64,000 bases of DNA from Tetracentron sinense (lineage: Eukaryota; Streptophyta; Magnoliopsida; Trochodendrales; Trochodendraceae): assembly GCA_015143295.1 (NCBI GenBank), contig CM026571.1:31648505-31712504 (forward strand), read 5' to 3'. The stretch's first letter is position 1. Each line of letters opens with the position of its first letter. Positions 46,125 to 56,630 of the stretch are shown here, in pieces. The notes under the pieces are model-generated. The model did no database searches. It worked only from the letters and a program-made list of their open reading frames with translations, and was not told the DNA's origin. A program made the position numbers and the translations under genes.

Positions 46125-48550
46125 ATCTGCCACATTTTAGGATGAATCTCACCGAACATTCTGAATTTAAAGGGTAGGTTGATGAACTCCTCAGAAGGGG
46201 TTTCATTAAAGAAAGTATGAGTCATTGCATCGTTCTTGCACTACTCACACCTAAAAAGGATGGTTCCTGGAGAATGTGTGTGGATAGTAGGGCAATTAAC
46301 AAAATTACGGTGAAGTATCGGTTTCCTATACTGAGACTTGACGATATGCTGGATATGATGGCAGATGCCACATTTTTTTCAAAGATCGATCTTAAGAGTG
46401 GTTACCACCAAGTCTGCATCCGTCTAGGGGATGAGTGGAAGACCGCCTTCAAGATGAAGGATGGATTATTTGAATGGTTGGTCATGCACTTTGGATTAAC
46501 TAATGCTCTGAGCACTTTTATGAGCATAATGACTCAGTTGTTGAGACCATTAATTGGTAAATTCCTAGTAGTGTACTTTGATGACATTTTGCTTTATAGT
46601 ACGTCCAAGGAACAACACCTCAACCATTTAAGGCAAGTTTGCAAAACTTTATGATAAGAGAGCTTGCTTGATAATACCAAGAAATGGTTATCACTATCAA
46701 ACATAATCATCTTTTTAGGGTTCGATGTTTCATCAGACAACATGTCTGCCAACCCCGAAAAGGTCAAAGTCATTGTTGAGTAGTGGCAAGAACTAAAACA
46801 AATTCATGAAGTTTGTATTTTTATGGTCTAGCTACATTTTACGGATGGTTCATTCGGGGATTTAGCTCCATTATGGCCCCTATCACTGATTGCATAAAAA
46901 AGGGGGAGTTACATAAAACAAAGTCATCTTTTTAGGGTTTGTTGTTTCTTCAGGCGACATGTCTGCCGACCCCGAAAAGGTCAGAGTCATTGTTGAGTAG
47001 TGGCAAGAACTAAAAAAAATTCATGAAGTTCGTAGTTTTATGGTCTAGCTACATTTTACGAACGGTTCATTCGGGATTTAGCTCCATTATGGCCCTTATC
47101 ACCGATTGCATAAAAAAGGGGGAGTTACGATGGACTAATGCCGCTACTAAGGTGTTTAAGGAGATAAAGTTGAGGATGATTGAAGCTCCTGTCATGTGCC
47201 TTCCGGACTTAGCCAAAGTCTTTGAGGTGGCGTGGATGCCTCACGCGTAGGAATAGGTGGAGTATTGAGCCAAGAGGGCCACCCTGTTGCTTATTTTAGT
47301 GAGAAATTGAATGAGGCCAAACAAACATACTCTACCTATGATAAGGAATTCTATGCGGTGATACAAGCTTTGAGATACTTACGACATGATCTACTACTGC
47401 AATTTGTTCTTTCTTTCCTCAAACCATGAGGCCCTGAAGTATCTCAGCTCCCAAAAGAAATTGAACCCAAGGAATGCAAAGTGGGTTGAATTCTTAGAAG
47501 AGTACACCTTTGTGCTGAAACATAAAGCGGGAGTCGAGAACAAGCCATCAGATGCGCTTAGCCGCAAGATTGCACTCTTGAATTCTATGAGTGTGGAATT
47601 AACAGGATTTGATCGAATAAAAGAGGATTATCCAACCTGTCCAAATTTTGGGGAAATGTATGTTACTCTTGTGGGAGATCAATTGAGAGTACGCGATGAG
47701 TTTGTATTGTATGACTCTTTTCTCTTTAAAGGAAACAAACTCTGCATTCCCCGTACTTCCTTACGGGACTTTCTCGTCTGGGAACTCCATGCTGGTGGAG
47801 TAGTTGGCCATTTGGGTTGTGAGAAAACCATTGCCTTTGTCGATGATAGATTTTATTGGCCGAGTCTCAAGCGAGATGTAGCCAAAATTATTAGGCAATG
47901 TCGAACCTGCCAGTTGGCCAAGCAACGAAAGTAAAATACCGGTTTATATCCCCCGTTGCCTGTGCCACACTCTCCCTGGCAAGATATTAGTATGAAATTT
48001 GTGCTTGGACTTCCAAAGACCATCAAAAAGCACGATTCTGTATTCGTGGTCGTCGATCGATTCTCAAAGATGGCCCATTTTATTTCTTGTTCTAAAACTT
48101 TTGATTCTTTTAGGATTGCGTGGATCTTCTTTGAAGATGATGTTAGATTACATGGGATACCGAAAACCATTGTCTGACCGGGACGTGAGATTCATAAGTT
48201 ATTTTTGGAAGACACTTTCCACATAATGGGAACCCACCTTCAATTCTCATATGCATATCATCCGCAGACAGATGGTCAAAGTAAGGTGGTCAACAGAAGC
48301 CTAGGAAATTTATTAGGTGTTTGGTAGGTGACCATATTAGGATCCGAGATTTAGTTTTGCCTACAGTTGAGTTTGCATATAATAGTTTTGTCAATAGGCA
48401 TGAATCCATTTGAGGTTGTGCATGGGTACAAACCTAAAATGCCTGTAGATCTCATCCCCATGGCACCCCCACATAAGTCATCAGAGTTTGCAGGTGCATT
48501 TGCACCACACATTCACGATTTGCATGCTAAGATCAGAAAGCGAATTGCAG
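46125..48550 (+). pseudogene. Chromovirus pol remnant: RT, RNase H, integrase
   Basis: The RT (about 46217-46654) has [36 protein letters not shown] and the catalytic [11 protein letters not shown]. RNase H (about 47232-47429) has a GIGGVLSQ.GHPVAYFSEKL stretch. The integrase has an HHCC-type zinc finger (about 47780-47925: ELHAGGVVGHLG, CRTCQLAKQ) and a catalytic core (about 47956-48226: [14 protein letters not shown]). The integrase is continued beyond the nested L1 at about 50238. Typical plant chromovirus; many breaks. Confidence 0.8.
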
Positions 48551-50226
48551 TTTTTTTATCGATAATAGAAACCATATATTAATCAAAGAGAGAGTTTACA
48601 AGATTATAAACTCAAGAAAAGTCAAGCAAAACAAAAATACAAAGATGTAAAATCAAGAAACGCAACAGAAGCGTTCTTGATGTGAGAGGGGCATCCTGTC
48701 CACACAAAATAGCTCGCAAGTTTGCGCATGCTTGCCCATTCTAGAACTAATTGGCTGGTATGAGAGCAAATACGTTGAAGAGAAGACGGAGAGTCCTCGA
48801 AAACTGTCTTGTTTCTCTTTTTTCATATCACCCACAAAATGGCCCCAGGGAGGACCGCCCAAATTGTCTTTCACGCACTATCCTCACTAACCAAGATCCA
48901 CTAGGACAAGAAGTTGTGAAAGGAAGACCCAATCTACACATACTCAGGATAGAAAATACCCCAAGATCACACCCACCAAAGGACAATACAACAACAAATG
49001 ATCCACCGTCTCTTCCTCACGAAGGCATAAGAAACAACGGTTAGCCTACCTCCATCCTCTAAATTTCATGTGATCACAAGTAAGAATCTCATTCAAAGCT
49101 GCATTCCATAGAAAAAAGATACATTAGAAAAAATTCCTAGATTCCACACAATTCTATGAGGGAAGGGTGCATAATGAGTTGACCCTAGCGATTGTAAAAA
49201 TAATCTAACTGAGAATCGACTATTGTTACCCTAGACTAGAATCCAATATCTCTGTCATGAGGCCTCAAAGAGACTGAGCCAAGCCGCAAAAATAGATGAC
49301 TCAGATCATCTATTTCCCAATCATTCAAACCCCACAGCAACTTGGGACACCACACCACCCCAGACTCTTACATCTCAAAGTAGTCCCCCACTAGAGTGTC
49401 CCTATTGACTGCCAAAAGGAAGATATTACCAAATTCAACCTGCAGTGTCGTAGAACCATACCAAATATCTTTCTAAAACGAATCTCTAAACCCCTACCGA
49501 CCTGGAATCGAAAATTGGGTACCACTAGGTTTGCAACAACAATGATGCCCCTCCACAATCCTACCCATAGGAATGTTTGACCCCCTGTGGGACCCACCAG
49601 GATTCCTCACCGTACTTGGCCACGATGACGGGCCGCCATAAACACTCACAGTCCACTATGAACCTCCAAACCCATTTCCGCAACAAAGCCTTATTCACTA
49701 GAGCTAAGAGTTTCAAATTTAGGCCCCCACAACTCTTGGGACAACAATTATTTTCCCAAGTTCTTGGTGATATCGAAAGTTGTCGCTTTGCCCATGCCAT
49801 AGAAAGTCTCGTTGCATCTTCTAGAGAGAAGAGGCTACCGACCGAGGAATGGTGAAGTTAGACATGAAGTATGTGGGAAGACTATTAAGGACAATCTTAA
49901 TCAAAGTTAGTTTCCCTCCTTTTGATAAACATGTCGATTTCTAACCTCATAGTTGTTTAGCAAACCTCTCCAATACCGGTGTCCATACGGATTTGGTTTT
50001 AAAGCCTGCTCCTTGCGGCATACCAAGGTAAATGGATGGCAAGGACCCCACTTTACACCCTAAACCAGAAGCTAAGACGTCGACATCCCTCGCTTCTCCA
50101 ACACTCAGTATTTTTTACTTTGCCAAGTTAACCCTTAAACTTGAGACAACTTCAAAGCATTAGAATTAAAATCTAAATATTAGCAGGTTCTGACATGAGG
50201 CGCCACAAAAGATTAGTTTGTCATCC
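48551..50226 (-). mobile_element. 5'-truncated L1 LINE nested in the chromovirus
   Basis: On the minus strand the element ends in a short A tract (T run at 48551-48557 on +). It is flanked by GCGAATTGCAG (48540-48550) and GCAAATTGAAG (50227-50237), a target duplication of about 11 bp with two changes. The 5' end is truncated within RT, where the minus strand near 50220 reads ADDKLIFCGA, the tail of the FADD motif. Further along are LRKWVWRF, WWVPQGV and GLWRGI-type words of the L1 zf-RVT region (49391-49800). At 1676 bp it holds only the C-terminal third of ORF2, with stops. 5' truncation is usual for target-primed L1 copies. Confidence 0.8.
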
Positions 50227-50237
50227 GCAAATTGAAG

Positions 50238-50849
50238 TTAATAGTGAAAAATATAAAACATTTGCTGATTCACATCGTTATGGTAAAGAATATTAAGTAG
50301 GTGATTATGTAATGATCCGCATTAGGCGAGAGCGTTTTCCACATGGATCTGCTAAAAAATTACAAGCCCATAATGCTGGACCATTTCAAATCTTGAAGCG
50401 GGTTGACCCTAATGCTTATGTGGTGGAACTTCCACCTGATATGGGCATTAGTCCAATTTTCAATGTGGATGACTTTTTTTTTAGAGGTCCAACATCATCA
50501 CCCACTGACCACCCAGATGATCCCAAACCTAACCCATTCTTTACACTAAGCCCACCTCCACTACCAGTACCTCCCCTACCACCCATGCATTGCAAGAAAG
50601 CGTAGATAGAGGATATATTGGATGAACAGATGGTTTCCACTAGACACGGGGGATATTTGGAATCTTGGATGAATAGATGGTTTCCACTAGACACAGGGGA
50701 TATCAAAAGTATCTTGTCAAGTGGAAGGATAGATCAGAGACATATTGCACATGGATTACTTGGGATGAGTTACAATGACTTCATCCGTATCTTTTGGAGC
50801 ACAACAACAACTTTCTTTTGCCAATGGCAAAATCTTCTCAACCGAGAGT
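50238..50849 (+). pseudogene. Chromovirus integrase C-terminus and chromodomain-like tail
   Basis: Integrase sequence resumes after the nested LINE. The frame 50312-50605 shows MIRIRRERFPHGSAKKLQ and GPFQILKRVDPNAYVVELP (the GPY/F-like module of gypsy integrases), followed by a Pro-rich linker. A stretch beginning IEDILDEQMVSTR (about 50606) is the usual start of a plant chromovirus chromodomain, which would bind modified histones and steer integration. Fossil; broken. Confidence 0.7.
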
Positions 50850-53223
50850 TGATGCGAACATCAGATCATCCGGTGTTAGGGTATACCAATGGAGGAGGAG
50901 GAGAGCCACTACACAAGTCTCCCTATGGATGGATGACTTGTATATGGGGCTTAGTTCGAGCAATTGACAGAGATCCACCATTGGATCATGTTTTTGAGAG
51001 AGATCCACCGTTGGATCGTGTTTTCGAGAGATATCTACCATTGGATCTAGAGATGAAGATTTCAAGGGTCACGATTAGCCCATAATACTAGTTTAGTTAT
51101 TTATTTTATTTTATTAGAGTTTCTTTTATTAGTAATGACATTCTTCTAATTCTTTGGGTTTATTTGGGTAGTAATGACACTTTTGTAATAACTAGTACTA
51201 GGTCTTTATTCATTTTTCTATAAATATTCTCTTAGAGAAATAGAAATTTGTAGAATTTTCACCATTGGTGGGAAGCCAAGGTAACTTAGATCTCCTCTCT
51301 TGTTTTCTTTCTTCTTGTACATTACTTTTTTTTATGTTGTTTACTTTGCAAACCCAAATCAACCAAAGCCCTAGAAATCTTTTCTCCTTGCTGCCTTTCA
51401 ATTTCCAGCCTTTGCATAACAAAACCCAAACCCAAACCCTAGACCATTCCCAAACCCTACACCTTATTCCTATGCTGCCGCACCCCTATTCCCCAAAACC
51501 CTTGTTGCCGTAGCTCCTTTTCCCTGCTGCAGCCACTGTTCCCCTATTGCTTGCTGTCTTGATTGTCTTACAGCCTGCAGCCCTTTTCCCCATTAGCCGT
51601 ACCACCCCTTTGACCCTTGACTTGCTGCCAAGGTTTGAAATTTCGACGATATTTCGATATCTCGCATGAGATATCTCGATCACGACGGGTTTCGAAATAT
51701 CTGAACCATGTATTTTAGTTTTTACAAAATTTCGTGAATTTCGATCGAAATTTCGTATATTTCGACAAAATTTCGTATATTTCAGTCGAAATATTTTCTA
51801 CTGGGTTTTTTTTTTACATTTTCTTACACGGTTTTTACAAAATTTCATATATTTCGACGAAATTTCATAGATTTCGATCGAAATATTTTCTACTGTTTTT
51901 TTTTTTAATTTTTAAATTTTCTGTTGTTTACTTATTTATTCTTAAGTTGTAATGGTCATTTACAAAATAGAACATATGTTATAAAATAATAAATTTAAAT
52001 GCCTCTTTATAAATTAATTTTATTCTTATCTATATTTCAAAACCCTCCCTTAGATTACACTAATTACAATAATTTGTTTTAAAAAAATTGCATAAATGAC
52101 CATATTACCCCTATGTTGCAAGTATTAACCTAATTATATTTTATAAATTAAATATTATTTAACTATTCTTAGTATTGATTTTTATTATACACACAATAAA
52201 AAATTCAATAAAATCTTAATACAATTTTTTAATTTTAACTATTCTTAGTAATGATTTAACTATTCTTAGTATTGATTTTGATTGTATTTGAGTTAATTGT
52301 TATGCTTGATTGAGAAATGAATGCAACTTTTTATGTAAGTTACATCAATATTAGTGATCATACATTGTTGTCAGCATCAACGCATGTCTTTGGCTCCCTT
52401 CTCAGTGCATCTCTTATATACATTATTGTTTTTGTAATTTTTTTGATTCTCAGATGTGTATTAACATCTATTTTAACATTTCCTTAAGTTTCATTGAAAA
52501 ATTTCATGTTTTTCACTATTTGTTTCAAAATTTTCCTCCACGTGCGATATTGTTCCCTCGATATCAATATATCTTGTGAAATATCCTCGATATATCTTTT
52601 TTCCATGGCTCGAAATGACATGCGAAATCGAAATTTCGAACCTTGCTTGCTGCCACACCACCCCTACAGATCGATATTGCTGTTGCAGACTACCACAGCC
52701 CTATATCTGATTGTTATAGCCTTCCTACTTCATCCAGACAGCACCCATAACAATGTAACGTTACTTAATACCACACAACCCTCATTCTATTGCTACATCA
52801 ACTCCAAACATAACCCTAATTTTATAACCCTAATTTCTATGTTTTCTTTTAGTATTGCTGCTGGCTTTTATGAATCTACAATTCCATATTATTTGAGACC
52901 CTAAACTACATGCATGACTAAATCCTAACCATTATTGAGATTAAATTAATTTTCTTGAAATCTTCTGTTGACAAGAAATTCTCATTGACTATTGGTTTAA
53001 ATCCCTAAGCTAGTGGAAGTTCCCACTTCCATTACAATCACCTAATTTAATTTGGGAAATCTATTACTGTGGGATTGTGATTTGGCCAAGGGCATTAGCA
53101 ATTCCCTTTGAATTTCTCATTATAACCGTTGAACCTAGATAGTTTATTGTTTTATGATTATTGCAATTAACCTTCTAATCTCACAATCATGTCATCCTAG
53201 GTTAGTTGTATAGTCCTGCATCA
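50850..53223 (+). repeat. Chromovirus 3' LTR, split by a TIR element
   Basis: It matches the 5' LTR from TGATGCGAACATC to CCTGCATCA once 51629-52645 is removed. The three 30-bp-spaced near-palindromes recur at 50972, 51002 and 51032, and the TATA box CTATAAATAT is at 51218-51227. The TTGAG duplication follows at 53224-53228. Confidence 0.85.
51629..52645. mobile_element. TIR element in the chromovirus 3' LTR (hAT- or Mutator-like)
   Basis: CAAGGTTTGAAATTTCG (51629) is mirrored by CGAAATTTCGAACCTTG (ending 52645). CTTGCTGC occurs at both edges (51621-51628 and 52646-52653), and the empty site is visible in the 5' LTR near 44746. The duplication is 8 bp, or 9 bp if the element starts one base later, so hAT or Mutator is possible. 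Near each end TTTCG/CGAAA words are repeated. The middle is AT-rich, with no transposase. An inverted relative lies at 54873-56169. Confidence 0.8.
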
Positions 53224-53734
53224 TTGAGCCCCTTAGTGGGTTATATAATGGCCTTCGGGCTTGTCATATTTGATTATCAATTTAGTTGGATTACAATTGT
53301 TGCATCTAATTTTTGTATGATAAATAATTAAGAAAAGAAGAGCAAATAAATATCAAGAAGAACCTTCCTGCATTTTGCAAAAACAAAGAAGCTTCTCTTC
53401 TTATCCAAGAGCATCTATCCATTGAGCTGGAATTCTGTTGGAGTTGCTGTTAGGAATGTCTTTTGCTATCATGACCCCATTTTAGGAAGAAGGGGAACCG
53501 ACTCTTTCTTTTTAGATCATATGACAATGACAATAAATAAGGGGAAAGGGAATGATTATGTGGATTGGGCCTTTTCTTTTGATCCTTTTCCATAATGATG
53601 TGTTTCGGAGAGTAGCTATCGTAGGCTTGGTTTATGTACATGTCCAAGAATATCTACATGGATGTTGGTATAAGAGCCCCGATCTTTGTAACAGTCCCAA
53701 TCTGCTACATGCAATTTTAGAACCAAATAAAAGA

Positions 53735-54771
53735 GAACAATAGCTTAAAGAGGAAGAAGATGTTCTCATCAAAGGGACATCTGACTTTTTGGTCTCATTG
53801 AAGGGAGATCAACACCTCGTAACCTCATTAGAGGGAGATTACACCCCTTTGTCTCATTGGAGGGAGATCAATACTTCTAGTTCTCTTAAAAGAGAAGAAA
53901 AAGACTTTTTAATTCTCATTCATAATCCAAAAAGAACCTATTACAAGCCTTTTATAACCTCTTAAGAGTCCTAACTTGATAACTCTTCTTAACTTAGGAA
54001 AACAACTTAGTAGCAATCCTAAATAAACTAAGATTTGGGAAATAAGAGTCCCTTATATAGCAACTCACATCCCTAATCTATAATATATGTAACTTATCTT
54101 AGAAATCCTAAATAAAAGTCATAAAAAAATTATGACTGTTACATTCCACCCCCATAACAACCTTGCCCTCAAGGTTGGACGCATATACTAGCATGGTGAT
54201 CTTCTCAATGTGTTGTGCAGCCGATTCCTCGTTATGCTTTTGGACAAATGCTTTCATCAACTTCATCATCTTCATCATTTCTTGCATGTCGAGATGCTCC
54301 ATGAATACAGTTCTCTTCTTGCTTTTGGTCTCATTTGAGAAAAATAGATGAAAGTGGAAGAAGATGATCTCATCAAAGGGACATCTGACATTTTGGTCTA
54401 ATTTGAGGGAAATCAACACTTTTTAACCTCATTAGAGGGAGATTATAGCTCTTGATCTCATTGGATGGAGATCAACACCTCCTAGTTCTCTCAAAAGAAA
54501 GAAACCTTTTAATTCTCATTCATAATCTAAAAAGAACATATTACAAGCCTTTTATAACCTCTTAAAGAGTCCTAACTCGGTAACTCTCCTAATTTAGCAA
54601 AAGAACATATCAGCAATCCTAAACAAACTAAAATTTGGGAATAACGGTCCCTTATTTAACTACTACCTAACCCTAATCTACCCTATTCGTAACTTAACTT
54701 GGTAATCTTTTTTTTTTGATTGGTTAACTTGGTAATCTTAAATAAAAGTAAAACATATTAGGACTGTTACA
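53735..54771 (-). mobile_element. Short LTR-paired retroelement remnant
   Basis: Two direct repeats of about 400 bp (about 53740-54143 and 54345-54771) share GAAGAAGATG, CTCATCAAAGGGACATCTGA, CTCATTAGAGGGAGATTA and an ..ACTGTTACA end. Read on the minus strand both start TGTAACAGTC. The 200 bp between them ends in GGGGGTGGAA (a purine tract) next to the left repeat, and encodes NLEGKVVMGVECNS, like the last residues of a plant gypsy polyprotein. It thus looks like an element with nearly all of its interior gone. Outer repeat edges and PBS were not resolved. Confidence 0.55.
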
Positions 54772-54872
54772 GTGGGTGTACGTAATCATCAATTTTACTT
54801 GGTATAAATTATCGTTGGGCATCAAATATCCATCTTAATTTGTTATTGACTGATTGTTCTTTTTGAGTGCTG

Positions 54873-56169
54873 CAAGGTTCTAAATGTTGATATCGCATGA
54901 CATGTCTCACCGGTGAGATAAAAATATATCGGGGATATATTGTTTATCATAGTTTTTGTACCCATCGATAAAAAATGAGAACAAATATGGAAAAACATGG
55001 AATTTTGCAGTGAAACTCTAGGAAATATTAAAATATATATTAATACACATTTGAGAATAAATAAATTTTAAAAAACAATAATGTACATAAGAGATGCAAT
55101 GAGAATGAAGCAAAGATGTGCGCTGACAAGTAACGATAATGTATGATTGATTAATATAGATACAACTAACATAAATGGTTTCATTCATAACAATAAAATA
55201 GTACAAGCCTCTTTCATACATAATACACCAATGATGACATAATCCAACCCACCCCGAGAACAACAATCAGAATCTCGTGAAGTTATGCGGAGACTCGGAC
55301 TCATCTCTATCTCGACTAGGTTGACAATAATGTTGATTCTTCACAAAAGTACAATATTGTTCCCAACTCATCACATTTTGGTACAATGATGTTTACTCAT
55401 GTGCATTATGTTGGTAGTCATTTGGTCCAAGATGTAGAAACACACTCCAATTAATGGATATTGTGAGTACTGATGCACAATTGTCACTGGCACTGTCACA
55501 TAAAGTCGTACACCTCTATACTCATATCCATACGGCTCATACCCAAAAATATATCCATATGATTCTCTTGGAATTTAAAGTTGAGAGTATTTCAAATGGA
55601 GGGTACCCATAATATGCTTAATTTTTTTTGTAAAGCTTGGATGCAAGTCTTTTTCTATTGAACTGTAGTTGACCTTGTAAATAAAAATATTTTTGACAAT
55701 TAAAATATGAGAATTTTTCACTGGACGTTTAGATTTAAGTAATGTTTTGATATGGTAGAATTCATGAAACTTTAAGATTTGAGAAATACCTTAGCGTTTG
55801 AAAGTGGGAATATTGACCTAATCCCTAAAAGGCACAAAAAGCCCAATTTGTTCTTGAACTGGAAAGTTGATTTATTATTTTTCATTTGAATCTAGGATAA
55901 TTATTATTGAATTCAAGTGGGGGGTATAACGTTATACTTAAATGATAGTTTGTGTAAATAAGCTTTAAATAGGATTTCGTTCTGTTTTATTGCTTAAAAA
56001 CCAACATTTCCCAGAATATCACACGCTATTGGATGATACCGTCGTCCTATCGATGATATCTTGTGACATGGTGTAAAATTTATATTACCCCATGTAGATG
56101 TGTCGGTGACTGTCGACATCGATATATGTCTTTGATATTGATGACATATCATTGACTTTTCAATCCATG
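54873..56169. mobile_element. Degraded relative of the 51629-52645 TIR element, inverted
   Basis: It starts CAAGGTTCTAAATGTTGAT. From about 54960 to 55230 its reverse complement matches about 52290-52540 of the other element (shared words TGCATCTCTTAT.TACATTATTG, GTGTATTAA, TTCCATGTTTTTC). Near both ends are GATATC/ATCGATAT-rich stretches. The right end is decayed, and no clean duplication is seen. It lies about 0.4-1.7 kb upstream of the CPSF73-I exon, i.e. in its promoter or 5' UTR intron. Confidence 0.55.
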
Positions 56170-56577
56170 CTGAGTAGGACCCTGTGTCTGTCAACAATAC
56201 AAGTTAGGGTAGTAGCTGCTGATTGATCTTTATAGTTTATACTGGTTTTTAGGAATTCCTCCCATTTCACATTTGAGTGAAAGAATGAGTTCCAGTTGGT
56301 CGGATTATGGTTTCAGTTACTCTGGCTTCAACTTGAATTGCAAAAGGGAATTTCTCCCAATTTTGTAGGCATGGTTCCTCTACATCTTTGTTTTTTTGGT
56401 TTTACCTGGAGAGGTATCGCAAATGACTAGCTTCAGAGGGAAGCTAGACTATCCTCCTGTGTTATCTAAATGGGCTTTAGATAATGAGTCTTTATTTGGA
56501 AATTAACTGCATCCTAAATCTCTAAGTTTTCCATCTTGTTTGAGTCTATTTCCTCATGTTGAATGTTCTTTTTGCAG
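56170..56577 (+). promoter_or_regulatory. Upstream region of CPSF73-I, probably a 5' UTR intron end
   Basis: T-rich sequence ends in GTTCTTTTTGCAG (to 56577), a good plant 3' splice site 53 bp before the ATG. This suggests that the gene has an intron in its 5' UTR and that its true promoter lies further left, near or within transposon sequence. No convincing TATA box or CT-rich initiator was picked out. Confidence 0.45.
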
Positions 56578-56605
56578 CTGCAAGAAAATACTTGTGCATT
56601 TGTTA

Positions 56606-56623
56606 ATGCTTGTGTATTGGTAA
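56606..56623 (+). promoter_or_regulatory. Short upstream ORF in the CPSF73-I leader
   Basis: ATG CTT GTG TAT TGG TAA (five codons) ends 7 bases before the main ATG at 56631. If it is on the mature transcript it could reduce main-frame translation, or allow reinitiation only poorly because of the short distance. Conservation is unknown. Confidence 0.4.
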
Positions 56624-56630
56624 GAAAATA

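Larger units (their letters stand above)
43909..53223 (+). mobile_element. Ty3/gypsy chromovirus, full-length span but broken, with nested insertions
   Basis: The LTRs at 43909-45304 and 50850-53223 both start TGATGCG.ACAT and end TGCATCA. The whole is flanked by TTGAG (43904-43908 and 53224-53228). A PBS follows the 5' LTR. Internal order is a gag remnant, RT, RNase H, integrase and a chromodomain-like tail, i.e. Ty3/gypsy order with a chromovirus tail. The LTRs differ by about 9% over the last 300 bp compared by eye, so it is clearly older than the Copia at 604-13772. The coding region has many breaks (ten or more). Nested inside are a truncated L1 (48551-50226) and a TIR element (51629-52645). 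It inserted into the L1 LINE. Confidence 0.85.
37841..53350 (+). mobile_element. L1 LINE (non-LTR retrotransposon), degraded and split by three LTR insertions
   Basis: An ORF2 remnant is interrupted by LTR elements at 37858-38574, 41331-42685 and 43909-53223. The endonuclease begins about 38575 with FWNCRGAG, then CFGDFNDTIT (about 38960), FTWNNRRVDGG and ERLDRALA (about 39100-39165). The RT region (39700-40640) has FRPISLCNFIYKV and GIRQGDPLFPYLFIF. The catalytic FADD has become FAND followed by a stop. A zf-RVT-like region (about 42900-43080) and a C-terminal RNase H-like domain (about 43600-43908) follow, with tail sequence resuming at 53229. Stops and frame changes are frequent throughout, so it is dead. 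A possible ORF2 start is ATG 37841; the 5' UTR and ORF1 were not identified, and the 3' end is approximate. Confidence 0.8.
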
